A stretch of DNA of 10,149 nucleotides from an archaeon (GTDB lineage: Archaea; EX4484-52; B79-G9). The position numbers and the translations under genes were made by a program. Position 1 is the stretch's first letter, and each line of letters opens with the position of its first letter. Where the stretch lies: NCBI GenBank assembly GCA_013139905.1, contig WSZW01000145.1:1-10149 (forward strand), in the 5' to 3' direction. The notes beneath the pieces are model-generated. The model was not told the origin of the DNA. It worked only from the letters and a program-made list of their open reading frames with translations, and did no database searches. Of this stretch, positions 1 to 7,230 are shown one piece after another.

Positions 1-719
1 TTGTCTCTAATGGCGTCTATTAAGCCAGAATAGGATAAATGGTTTGTGTTTATTACGTTTGATTCTCGCCCAATTCTCCAAGGCCAAAAACTATGAAGGT
101 CTGAGTTTGAAATTAATGTGTATTTATCCAATTGAGATAATCGCCAATTCATTGCAGGGTCTGAACTTAAGCCTGTTTCTAATGCAAAAATATGTTTTGT
201 CTGATCCAAAAAACAGTCGTTAATATTATCAAAACCGGACTTATCGCCGAACAGAGAAAACCAAGGCGTCCAAATATGGGCCGGGATTATGTGTATGTCT
301 TTTGAAATTGATTTTAGGTCTTCTACTAAGTTACATGCGGGATATTTTCCTAAAATCGGCCGACCGTCCGATGCTAGTTTTCCTTTTGTGGATAAATGCT
401 CATTTATTTGGTCTACGGTTTCGAAGTTTGGCGCTAAAATAATGTTGTGTATTTTTCTTTGTCTGTCGTCCTGCCGAAACATGTTTGAGACTTCGGTCTG
501 TAAGATGTAGTTCATGCCGTGTTTGTCTTTTAGAATTCCGTCTTCTTCATTTAGGTTGTTTTTTAGTTCATCCAGCCATTTTGGGTGTGTAAAATCGCCA
601 GTTCCTAAAAGATTTATTCCTTTTATTTTCGCCCATTTTGACAGGTTTTCTATTGTGAGATTTTTGCTCGTGGCTCTGGAATAACGAGAATGGATGTGTA
701 AGTCGGCGTATAGTTTCAT
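1..719 (-). CDS. Endonuclease Q-like PHP-domain DNA repair nuclease, 5' part only (C-terminus beyond left edge)
   Basis: My own translation of the minus strand from ATG at 719 stays open for 239 codons to the window edge. It begins MKLYADLHIHSRYS, the first PHP metal motif (H8, H10). The further PHP metal-ligand motifs follow in order: GTGDFTHP (D42, H45), LQTEVS (E76), KIHN (H91), PAHIW (H147), ETGLSSDP (E181) and NSDLHS (D207, H209). This order and spacing match the archaeal EndoQ family (also known as TIGR00375), about 400 residues long, which cuts DNA 5' of deaminated bases such as hypoxanthine and uracil. All visible metal ligands are present, so the enzyme looks intact as far as it goes. 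It lies 33 bases downstream of the 651-aa lipoprotein gene, with a TATA-like element about 27 bases ahead of the ATG and no Shine-Dalgarno, so it may be read from its own leaderless transcript. PHP family membership is firm. EndoQ rather than another PHP phosphoesterase is likely but would be settled by the missing C-terminal half. Confidence 0.85.
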   Translation of the reverse strand, partial: MKLYADLHIHSRYSRATSKNLTIENLSKWAKIKGINLLGTGDFTHPKWLDELKNNLNEEDGILKDKHGMNYILQTEVSNMFRQDDRQRKIHNIILAPNFETVDQINEHLSTKGKLASDGRPILGKYPACNLVEDLKSISKDIHIIPAHIWTPWFSLFGDKSGFDNINDCFLDQTKHIFALETGLSSDPAMNWRLSQLDKYTLISNSDLHSFWPWRIGRESNVINTNHLSYSGLIDAIRD

Positions 720-740
720 GATGATAACTTCGTTATTAAT

Positions 741-750
741 CATTATATGT
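741..750 (-). promoter_or_regulatory. TATA-like element before the EndoQ-like gene
   Basis: On the minus strand this reads ACATATAATG, centred about 27 bases from the ATG at 719. That is the spacing expected for an archaeal TATA box driving a leaderless transcript. The region is AT-rich, so chance matches are common. Confidence 0.35.
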
Positions 751-752
751 TT

Positions 753-2708
753 TTATGGGCAGAGTAAATCTTGTTCCAACGATGTTAACGATTCTTTTGT
801 GTAGCAATAGCATTTTGATTTTGGTTTACAATCAATAACGGCGGCATTAGTAGCTGCCACATAAGTATATATGCTACCACTTCGGCATTCTTTTGTTTTT
901 GTAACAGTAATACTATCGTCAAGACAAGCACCACCAATATAGAATTTGTCACACGCATCATTACATTCTGTAGATGTCCCGACATACAAATTTGTATTTA
1001 ATGGTGGGTCAACATCATTAACACACATGCATTGGGTTTCTTTTTCGTCGGTTCGTTCCTCTGCTTTGTCTCCGTAAGTACATTCAGCAAAACGAAGAAA
1101 ATCGTATGATGAATGATCATCCAATAAATTTGCCAATTTAAAACTGCCGACAGAGATATAATCTATTCCTAAATCCATGGATTCTATAGTAATTCCCAAA
1201 ATTTCTGTTATCTTAAATGTTTTTATCGAAGCATTATTTAATTCGTCAAATTCAAGTGAATCTTTTGTTTCTAAACCATTTATTGTTAGAATATCTTTTA
1301 GGACTATAGATTTCATATTCTTTTTGTGTGTATTGCCATCACACAAATCACCAACCGTATTCTTATTATTAGTCGCAGATTTAGCATCTATAGATTTACT
1401 GCATATCGCGTCCATTATGCCTATAAATCTATCGCCATCATCAACATCCAAATCAGAATATTGAGCGCTTAGCTCATTATTATCTAACTCACCTAAGGTC
1501 ATTTCTAATATATTAAAATCTTTAACTCGCGCATCTTGAAGCTTTAAATCTTTTATTAAAAGTTTATCATAGTTTGGAATTTGCTCAAATATTATTTTCG
1601 ACCATTCCGGTTTATCTAACATAGCCTTCACGCTTTTTTCCTTGTCTTTTTCGCCAATCGATGTTTGTGAAAATGTAAATAATTGAATAGAATCATCTAC
1701 TAATTCGTAATATTTACAAACTCCAAGATATTTTTGATCGCCAGAACCATAATATGTCTCGTCATTATAAAAACAAAGCTGTGAACAGAAATCATTGTTC
1801 ATCAAACGTTTACCGATTGTTGTTTTGCCATCATAATCACCACCACCATAATCTGTTGATTTTGTTCCTTCAACAGTAATTGATGTTTTTGCGTCAATGT
1901 AATAATTATAATTTATATTTAAACGAAGATCTTTTGTGTCTTTAGGGTTCGATGTTGTAAAGGCACCATCACAGGAAATCGTAAGTTGTGCTGTATCTCC
2001 TTTTCTAAGGTATATTTTATTTGCATCTATAGATTTACACGGTGTGCCGTCGCTTAATGAAATGTCTAGATTATTTATTGTGTTTAATGTCTTAAAATCA
2101 ATATCATTATCCGTAAGATCACCACATTCTGCGGTTGTAACTGTTCCACCGCCAACGTTTGACAAAGTTACATCTAACAATAAATTCTCTCCAGAAATAA
2201 GTGGTTGCTTTGAATCAATACTTATGGTTATTGGGGCTTTTGTCTGTTTTACAGATATCCCTTTTTGCACGGGATTTTCACGATAATATTCTTCTTCAGA
2301 GTAAACATCTACTTTGGCGCTTGCCTGTGTATTATATGCATAACATATTCGTGCATATGGATTGAATGTAAATAATTTTCCTTTAGAAAGGCCACCTTGA
2401 TACGCTAAAAAAATTGTCTCCTTTATTTCTTCTGCAGTATATCCTATGTCTTTATTGCTTGCTTTAAGCTCATTAAATGAAGGTGTTGTGAATTGCCATT
2501 CATCACCAAGGCCATAAATATTCAACATTGGCGTTGTATCTACATCACCATTATTTTTAACAGAAATTGTAAGTAGACTTTTTTGCGTATCTTTTATGCT
2601 TGTTGGATTTGCAGATATACTTAAAGATACACCATTGCCGCCGCCAAATGAAGAACCCGTGCATCCGGCAATTATAAGTATTAAAAAAATCGCAAAAAAG
2701 CGCTTCAT
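753..2708 (-). CDS. Large lipoprotein with two Ig/CARDB-like domains and a Cys-rich C-terminal extension (651 aa)
   Basis: The first 16 residues are a short signal peptide ending in the lipobox IIAGC, so C16 is the predicted lipid anchor on the outer cell surface. Residues about 25-160 form a beta-rich domain (KNNGDVDTTP at 51-60, then ARICYAYNTQAS with C122). Residues about 160-280 form a second one (SNVGGGTV at 183-190, C195, C224, C246) that ends in a Tyr-rich strand, NYNYYIDAK. This half parallels the three following lipoproteins. Residues about 281-651 are unique to this member. They hold a Cys cluster at 308-331, a long region of alternating short hydrophobic and acidic stretches (about 380-530) and a tail with about eleven Cys from 543 to 650. 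The ATG at 2708 lies four bases after the upstream stop (TGA-TTAA-ATG), so translation is probably coupled. GTGAT just ahead could pair weakly with 16S rRNA. Function is not recognised; surface binding or adhesion is a guess. Confidence 0.85.
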   Translation of the reverse strand: MKRFFAIFLILIIAGCTGSSFGGGNGVSLSISANPTSIKDTQKSLLTISVKNNGDVDTTPMLNIYGLGDEWQFTTPSFNELKASNKDIGYTAEEIKETIFLAYQGGLSKGKLFTFNPYARICYAYNTQASAKVDVYSEEEYYRENPVQKGISVKQTKAPITISIDSKQPLISGENLLLDVTLSNVGGGTVTTAECGDLTDNDIDFKTLNTINNLDISLSDGTPCKSIDANKIYLRKGDTAQLTISCDGAFTTSNPKDTKDLRLNINYNYYIDAKTSITVEGTKSTDYGGGDYDGKTTIGKRLMNNDFCSQLCFYNDETYYGSGDQKYLGVCKYYELVDDSIQLFTFSQTSIGEKDKEKSVKAMLDKPEWSKIIFEQIPNYDKLLIKDLKLQDARVKDFNILEMTLGELDNNELSAQYSDLDVDDGDRFIGIMDAICSKSIDAKSATNNKNTVGDLCDGNTHKKNMKSIVLKDILTINGLETKDSLEFDELNNASIKTFKITEILGITIESMDLGIDYISVGSFKLANLLDDHSSYDFLRFAECTYGDKAEERTDEKETQCMCVNDVDPPLNTNLYVGTSTECNDACDKFYIGGACLDDSITVTKTKECRSGSIYTYVAATNAAVIDCKPKSKCYCYTKESLTSLEQDLLCP

Positions 2709-2712
2709 TTAA

Positions 2713-3579
2713 TCACGACACACCGGAAATTTTTAATGTTGCGGTTTTTGTTTTATAATAATTGTATGTGGCTTCTGCAGTTATTCTTATGGTTCTTGAA
2801 GGTAAATTGTTTGTTGTTGCATCAAGCTTACAAAAAAGTGTTGCCTGCCCATTTACCAAACGTAATGTATCTTCGCAATCCTCAATATCGGTTCCGGTAA
2901 GTGATATATGTACTTTGTCAGTATTTTCTATTTCTGGATTCTTTGTACACTCATCTGTATTTGTTGCAAAACCACCGCCAACATCTTTTAATTTAACTGC
3001 AATAGGCACTAGTTCGGATTCATCATCCCCATAATCGATTAATGGTTCTTTTATGGTGAACTCTATGTGTATCGGTGCGTCAGTGTTGTCTGTTTTTACT
3101 GTTTTTGATGCTTGTTTTGCATTTGTTTGTCTTTTTTCTGTAAGTGATATGATTTCAACGTCTGTTGCGGCCGATGTGGTGTAAGGGTAACATATACGCC
3201 CTGTTATTGTGTATTCGTCTATTAATCCTTTCACAACCTCAACGGGTTCATTAAATGTTTTTTCATAAACATAAGACTCGCCAATAGAGCCCGTTTGTTT
3301 GTTTGGAGAAATAAGTTCTCGTGACTTTAGATCGTCTTCATTTAACCAATCAGCACCATAAAGATATGGTGTTACTTTTGTTGTTTTCCCGCCAACGTTT
3401 GAAACTTTGAAAAAAATATCAAACGGCTCTTTTTCGGTAATATCATTAGGACTTATTGTGAGTGATTCAATTATTATTCCCTGATTTGGATTGCTACCAG
3501 TATTTGAATTTCCAGTACATCCTGCTATTAAAAGCACAAATAAAATCAAAAATATTTTTTTCACAAATTTCACCAACAT
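2713..3579 (-). CDS. Lipoprotein with two Ig/CARDB-like domains (288 aa)
   Basis: The signal peptide has a basic start (KFVKK), a hydrophobic core and the lipobox LIAGC, with C21 as the predicted lipid anchor. Domain 1 runs from about 34 to 130 and contains SNVGGKTTKV (60-69), a turn typical of CARDB-like Ig folds. GRICYPYTTSAAT (128-138, C130) links it to domain 2 (about 165-285). That domain has KDVGGGFAT (198-206), three Cys (C211, C235, C250) and the closing strand ATYNYYKTKTA. The same order of motifs and Cys occurs in the 310-aa and 651-aa neighbours, so these are paralogues. The four non-lipid Cys suggest disulfides outside the cell. It has a TATA-like element but no Shine-Dalgarno before the ATG, which suggests a short-leader or leaderless message. 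It is followed after four bases by the 651-aa gene, forming a two-gene unit. The biochemical role is unknown. Confidence 0.87.
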   Translation of the reverse strand: MLVKFVKKIFLILFVLLIAGCTGNSNTGSNPNQGIIIESLTISPNDITEKEPFDIFFKVSNVGGKTTKVTPYLYGADWLNEDDLKSRELISPNKQTGSIGESYVYEKTFNEPVEVVKGLIDEYTITGRICYPYTTSAATDVEIISLTEKRQTNAKQASKTVKTDNTDAPIHIEFTIKEPLIDYGDDESELVPIAVKLKDVGGGFATNTDECTKNPEIENTDKVHISLTGTDIEDCEDTLRLVNGQATLFCKLDATTNNLPSRTIRITAEATYNYYKTKTATLKISGVS

Positions 3580-3607
3580 AACTTAAATATCTTATATTTT
3601 GATACGC

Positions 3608-3615
3608 AAAATATA
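3608..3615 (-). promoter_or_regulatory. TATA box candidate for the 288-aa/651-aa lipoprotein pair
   Basis: The minus strand reads TATATTTT, about 33 bases upstream of the ATG at 3579. It lies in an 82-base gap behind the 310-aa gene. No Shine-Dalgarno precedes the ATG. Other AT-rich matches lie at about 3588-3600 and 3649-3660. Confidence 0.4.
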
Positions 3616-3661
3616 CTATTATTCTCTTTGTGTTGTCTATTCAACCAACATATAATAAATA

Positions 3662-4594
3662 TTACTGATCTCCATTTCCGTCTGCAACTTGTACTTTGAG
3701 TGTTTCAGTAATGTAATAATCATATTCTGCGGTTGCGGTAATGTAAAACTCATGATTAGGATCATCAGAATCTGTTTCAGATATCTCGGCCTTACAATAA
3801 GCAGTTGCTTTATTTGTTGTTCTATCGATAGATACTATTTTATCAACACAATCAGTATCTTGACCATCAACAGTTACAGTAAAATTTATTTTGTTTAGTT
3901 GTGCTATTTTTATATTCGGTCCAACAAAACAATGACTTATATTTTTTTGTAACGGATTTCCAATACCTACATTTGCAATATCAAATTGAAGTTGCATTCT
4001 TGAATTAGATAATCTTATATTTTCATTGCCTTTGAGATTTATTTGTATTGGTCCTGCAGATTCTATGGTTTGTGCTTTTGTTCCTTTTACCGGATTTGCA
4101 CGATATTCGTCGCGTGATTGTGATTTAAGTGCAGTTGCCGCAGAGGTGGTGTATGGATAACATACACGAGCATTAAATGTAAATGTTTGTGGTGGAAGGC
4201 CTTCAGCAATATCACCATGATAAGACATAGTTCCATCCATATAGACTATTTCTCCTTCAATACCTCTATCACCATCTGGAGGCATAAACTCATTTGTTTC
4301 TATATCATATCCACTTTCTGTGGCAGTGGCAATATCCCCTGTAACACTCCAAGAAGTATCCTCATCGAATGTTGGTCCGTAAAACCATAATTTAGAGTCA
4401 CCAGGCATTGTTTTGCCACCAACGTTTTGAACGGAAATAATGACGCCAGTATCTTCGTTTTCAACTAAATCGGTTATATCTATTGAGAATTCTCTAATGG
4501 CGGCACCTGCGTTTTTATCAAAACCACCAGAACTATCCGTACAGCCTAAAACTAGGACCGTCAAAAAAATCATTGCTAAATATTTTTTATTCAT
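3662..4594 (-). CDS. Lipoprotein with two Ig/CARDB-like domains (310 aa)
   Basis: The signal peptide ends in the lipobox VLGC, with C18 as the predicted lipid anchor. Domain 1 (about 30-145) carries QNVGGKTMPG (56-65) and ends at ARVCYPYTTSAAT (C145), nearly the same as in the 288-aa paralogue. A linker, RDEYRANPVKG (161-171), corresponds to YYRENPVQKG in the 651-aa protein. Domain 2 (about 180-305) has ANVGIG (207-212), where the others have VGGG. It holds three Cys (C222, C249, C267) and the closing strand AEYDYYITETLKV. The start is well set: AAGGAGAT lies six bases ahead of the ATG, and a TTTAAATA box lies further upstream. The gene thus seems to have its own promoter in the 75-base gap after the 329-aa gene. 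Function is not recognised; a surface role is inferred from the lipid anchor and Ig-like folds. Confidence 0.87.
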   Translation of the reverse strand: MNKKYLAMIFLTVLVLGCTDSSGGFDKNAGAAIREFSIDITDLVENEDTGVIISVQNVGGKTMPGDSKLWFYGPTFDEDTSWSVTGDIATATESGYDIETNEFMPPDGDRGIEGEIVYMDGTMSYHGDIAEGLPPQTFTFNARVCYPYTTSAATALKSQSRDEYRANPVKGTKAQTIESAGPIQINLKGNENIRLSNSRMQLQFDIANVGIGNPLQKNISHCFVGPNIKIAQLNKINFTVTVDGQDTDCVDKIVSIDRTTNKATAYCKAEISETDSDDPNHEFYITATAEYDYYITETLKVQVADGNGDQ

Positions 4595-4600
4595 AAAAAC

Positions 4601-4608
4601 ATCTCCTT
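4601..4608 (-). promoter_or_regulatory. Shine-Dalgarno of the 310-aa lipoprotein
   Basis: The minus strand reads AAGGAGAT, followed by GTTTTT and then the ATG at 4594. This is a strong, well-spaced ribosome binding site and supports this start. It contrasts with several neighbouring genes that have none. Confidence 0.75.
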
Positions 4609-4644
4609 ATAACTAACCAATAAGTATAATTTATTATTCAATAG

Positions 4645-4652
4645 TATTTAAA
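4645..4652 (-). promoter_or_regulatory. TATA box candidate for the 310-aa lipoprotein
   Basis: The minus strand reads TTTAAATA, a good archaeal TATA match. It would place the start of transcription near 4622, giving a leader of under 30 bases that includes the Shine-Dalgarno site. Confidence 0.45.
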
Positions 4653-4669
4653 TGTAGTTGTTAGTCTCA

Positions 4670-5659
4670 TCAATATTTAACGGCTTCAGTCTTTATTTTT
4701 AGGTCTTTTCTTGTTTTATACGTATAGGTTATATGGGTTTCATATCTTTTGGGAGTTAACATAGTCACATCTGGAGTGTCTGTTGTACATGCGATTCTTG
4801 AAGATTTTTGACCATAAATTTTAAGTTCTTCTGTAGTGATGCTACACTTATCACTTAAATCTATGAAATTTCCATCTTTAAACTCCCCAATAGATAAATC
4901 AGTTACATCGACAATTCCATCTCCCCGATTTTGAAGTTGTAAATAGAATGTCCATGTTCCTGATGCAGGAATTGGTTGATCCATAGAAGGGATTATATTC
5001 GCAATGACGGGACCCGATGTTGTAATTGAATCCCCCTTAAGTTTCAACTCATTTCCTGTATAGGTACGTTGCATAATTTCATTTTTGCCTGCAAAATACA
5101 CATAGCTTGTTGTTTTTGCTTCTGATAAATAATCTATCTGCGTCTTAAATGTACATGTGTGTGAAAGACCCATATCTGCCCCTATATCTTCTTTTTTTGG
5201 TGCTTTAAAGGTCCATTGGAATATGGATTCGTCGTTTGGATCTAATGTCATTTTTGAGTATTCGGTTAATTCTTCATCAGCTATATGATTTCCTTCACTA
5301 TCATAATAAACTCTCACGTTTCCGGTGAGTATTTCGAAACCGGAATAATCGTCAAACGGGGACACTTCCGTATTATTTTCGAGAATATAAAGACTGCTGC
5401 AATAGTCAAAAAGAATGTTTTTTCCGTTTTTACCTATGTCGAATGTTGCAGAAACATCGGCCACATTCTTTATTGTTGTCCGTAAAATTAATGTCTCGCC
5501 CGGACGGACTGTTTCTTTTGGAAAAGAATCAAATTCGATAATTTTTAGTATTTCTTTACCGTTTGATTGTGAGCTGTTGCTACCCGTACAGCCGGCGATA
5601 AATAATACTAAAAGCAAACTTAGGATTAATGTTTTTTTTTGCATAATGTTTTTTCCCAT
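4670..5659 (-). CDS. Divergent lipoprotein of the same two-domain family (329 aa)
   Basis: A signal peptide ends in the lipobox FIAGC, with C24 as the predicted lipid anchor. Domain 1 holds KNVADVSATF (64-73) at the place of the NVGG turn and an extra Cys (C87). SHTCTFKTQIDYL (C169) stands where the others have R-[IV]-C-Y-P-Y. Domain 2 follows TSGPVIANI (214-222), has QNRGDG (243-248) and two Cys (C272, C291), and closes with HITYTYKTRKDLKI. The plan is that of the other three lipoproteins, but identity is much lower, so it is the most diverged member. The start is uncertain. ATG at 5659 fits a leaderless message, while ATG at 5644 (codon 6) would give a tighter signal peptide, MQKKTLIL, like that of the 310-aa paralogue. 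It lies 46 bases downstream of the coiled-coil stalk gene. Function is unknown. Confidence 0.82.
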   Translation of the reverse strand: MGKNIMQKKTLILSLLLVLFIAGCTGSNSSQSNGKEILKIIEFDSFPKETVRPGETLILRTTIKNVADVSATFDIGKNGKNILFDYCSSLYILENNTEVSPFDDYSGFEILTGNVRVYYDSEGNHIADEELTEYSKMTLDPNDESIFQWTFKAPKKEDIGADMGLSHTCTFKTQIDYLSEAKTTSYVYFAGKNEIMQRTYTGNELKLKGDSITTSGPVIANIIPSMDQPIPASGTWTFYLQLQNRGDGIVDVTDLSIGEFKDGNFIDLSDKCSITTEELKIYGQKSSRIACTTDTPDVTMLTPKRYETHITYTYKTRKDLKIKTEAVKY

Positions 5660-5682
5660 AAGCTGTTATTTGGGCGACGGGG

Positions 5683-5692
5683 TTTTTATTTG
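5683..5692 (-). promoter_or_regulatory. Weak TATA-like element before the 329-aa lipoprotein
   Basis: The minus strand reads CAAATAAAAA, about 28 bases ahead of the ATG at 5659. It is the only AT-rich box in an otherwise C-rich stretch of the gap. The match to consensus is modest. Confidence 0.25.
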
Positions 5693-5705
5693 TTTGGAGT
5701 GGTGT

Positions 5706-7223
5706 TTAGATCTTTAATGAATCAATAATTGTGTCAAGTGTGGATTTCTTTTTATTCTTTGTACTGATTTCAGTACCTAATTCTTTTGATTTTTTATGTG
5801 GTTCTTGTGTATTCGTTCCAGAACTTACCTCTAGACCCCTTATAGTACTATCAACTTTTATTTTTTCATCTTGAGAAGCATTTAATTCAGACCCTAACGT
5901 TTCACTTGCATTTTGAATATCTGAAATTTTTACGGTGTTTGAATGTGCCCGATCAACCTCAGATTTGTTAAAAGTATCTCGGGTTTTTGCGTTCTGGTCT
6001 ACGGTTTTGATAGCACTGGTTAATTCGGCTTCAGTTGTTCCAAGAGTTTCGGCTAATTCTTTGTATAGATTTTGAACGTCAAATTCTTTTGCAAATTTAC
6101 GGTCGGATTCTTTACCCATAGCACCTTCTCGGGTTATGGCATTTTGATTTACACGTTCTAATGCTTTGTATAAATCATCTTCTTTAACATCAAGAGCAGT
6201 TGCTAAATCAGTTGTTGAATCCATTAAGTATTTGATGGCGTCGGTTCGTTTGCCAAGCTCGGTTTCTAAATGAGTATCTCGGGTTTTTGCATTTTGATCG
6301 ACGGTTTTGATTGCATTTTTTAAATCGGTCTCAGAAATATTAAGTTTTTGAGATAAATCCGTGTAAAATGTAGCAACATCAGCAGATGTTGCATATTTCA
6401 TATCAGCTTCACGAACAATAATATCTTCTCGAGTTTTGGCATTTTGATCTATACGAGATATGTCACCATTCAAACTATTTTTAACGTTATCTAAATCAAG
6501 AGTCGTTGCGTATTTTGCTTCAATTTCGTCTTTTATATATGTGCACATTTTACCCATATTATTTTTTAATGATTCTAGTTCATTATCAGATGCACCGAAT
6601 TTTTTCGCAATTCCAACACTCATACTATCAATAATCGCATACAATTTTTTATTATCGCCCATTAGGTCTTTAATTTGATCCCCATAACGCGATTCAAATT
6701 CTTTTATTATTTCGGTTTGAATTTTTTCGGTTTCTTTTTCAGAATAACCGCCTTCTATATGCACTCCACTATGATGCCCTATATGAGATGGTGTAGTTCC
6801 AGAACCATCTTTTCCTGCATTATATGTTATATTCCCTCTAGACACAGAATTAAGTGATGTATTTTCATTATGTATTGGTGAAGTGTTTAAATCATCAGAA
6901 GAGACACCAGATTTGTCTTTTTCTCTATAACCGCCAACAACTTGACTACCTACATTCAAACCATTTCCACCAACTTCAACGGATGCATTTATCTGTTGAC
7001 CGCCAGCTTCATTATAATTTCCTTTTTTTTCGCCTAAAAGACCATATCGTTCTGTTACTTCAGCATACTGCATTTTTTTTACTTCTTCGGGTACATCAGA
7101 ACTCGCTATTTCAGAAAATTCAGTCCTCATTTCTTTTGCTTGCTCTTTTGTAAGCATTCCAACACCCATAAGAACGGTACCAACAGCAGCTGCAACAAAC
7201 ATCAATAAATAATACTCAAACAT
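5706..7223 (-). CDS. Membrane-anchored stalk protein with 50-residue helical repeats (505 aa)
   Basis: It begins MFEYYLLMFVAAAVG, a single N-terminal membrane segment (about 2-24) that would tether an otherwise soluble 480-residue body, presumably outside the cell. Residues about 70-155 are a Gly/Asn-rich module (NEAGGQQINASVEVGG, later GKDGSGTTP) shared with the upstream 334-aa protein. Residues about 160-235 are charged and helical. Residues about 237-415 are tandem repeats marked by VDQNAKTRD-type motifs whose Gln residues fall at 260, 310, 360 and 410, exactly 50 apart. A Lys/Ser-rich tail ends the protein. Only one Cys (227) is present, unlike the lipoproteins. The start is decided by GGAGGG at 7231-7236, eight bases ahead of the ATG. 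An upstream in-frame TTG at 7238 would overlap this site. Similar layouts occur in coiled-coil adhesins and fibre proteins, but I recognise no family. A fibrous surface role is inference. Confidence 0.85.
   Translation of the reverse strand: MFEYYLLMFVAAAVGTVLMGVGMLTKEQAKEMRTEFSEIASSDVPEEVKKMQYAEVTERYGLLGEKKGNYNEAGGQQINASVEVGGNGLNVGSQVVGGYREKDKSGVSSDDLNTSPIHNENTSLNSVSRGNITYNAGKDGSGTTPSHIGHHSGVHIEGGYSEKETEKIQTEIIKEFESRYGDQIKDLMGDNKKLYAIIDSMSVGIAKKFGASDNELESLKNNMGKMCTYIKDEIEAKYATTLDLDNVKNSLNGDISRIDQNAKTREDIIVREADMKYATSADVATFYTDLSQKLNISETDLKNAIKTVDQNAKTRDTHLETELGKRTDAIKYLMDSTTDLATALDVKEDDLYKALERVNQNAITREGAMGKESDRKFAKEFDVQNLYKELAETLGTTEAELTSAIKTVDQNAKTRDTFNKSEVDRAHSNTVKISDIQNASETLGSELNASQDEKIKVDSTIRGLEVSSGTNTQEPHKKSKELGTEISTKNKKKSTLDTIIDSLKI
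5979..6515 (-). repeat. Tandem 150-bp (50-residue) coding repeats
   Basis: Within the 505-aa protein, motifs of the form [VI]-[DN]-Q-N-A-[KI]-T-R-[ED] recur with their Gln codons at 6446, 6296, 6146 and 5996, each exactly 150 bases apart. This gives three complete units. A unit shortened by about 11 residues precedes them, starting at KYATTLDLD, and a decayed unit follows the last motif. Within units, the positions of K-x-A, D-V, L and AIKTV are conserved, as expected for a helical bundle or coiled coil of fixed length. Confidence 0.88.
6733..6752 (-). repeat. 20-base direct repeat, copy 1, bounding the module
   Basis: This stretch and 6916-6935 agree at 17 of 20 bases (tctttttc, three variable bases, ataaccgcc). 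They encode GGYSEKE and GGYREKD. The 334-aa gene's copy of the module lacks both, so they may mark a duplication or recombination joint. Confidence 0.5.
6774..7018 (-). repeat. Shared Gly/Asn-rich module, copy in the 505-aa stalk gene
   Basis: The segment matches 7375-7589 in the next gene. The best block (6941-7018 against 7512-7589) differs at 4 of 78 bases by eye, two of them silent. A second block (6774-6856 against 7375-7457) is also clearly alike. Here the module sits just after the N-terminal membrane segment. This copy has extra residues, including GGYREKDK, that are absent from the other copy. Confidence 0.88.
6916..6935 (-). repeat. 20-base direct repeat, copy 2, inside the module
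   Basis: Partner of 6733-6752, encoding GGYREKD. It lies within the residues that the 505-aa protein has in excess of the 334-aa protein. Confidence 0.5.
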
Positions 7224-7230
7224 TTTAATT

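Noticed and set aside
724..736. ATAACTTCGTTAT, which matches the first 10 bases of a loxP arm and forms a small dyad
   Set aside because: There is no second inverted arm or 8-base spacer and no recombinase nearby. A five-base-pair stem in AT-rich DNA is weak; at most it is an operator-like dyad before the EndoQ gene.
1177..2286. Plus-strand open frames of about 95 and 116 codons (and smaller ones elsewhere, such as 2762-3034 and 7793-8026)
   Set aside because: They lie antisense to well-supported lipoprotein or stalk genes, have no promoter or ribosome site, and reflect the composition of the opposite strand.
5979..6515. The regular 150-base repeats as a CRISPR or non-coding satellite
   Set aside because: The periodicity is at protein level, the units have diverged in sequence and the frame is open throughout.
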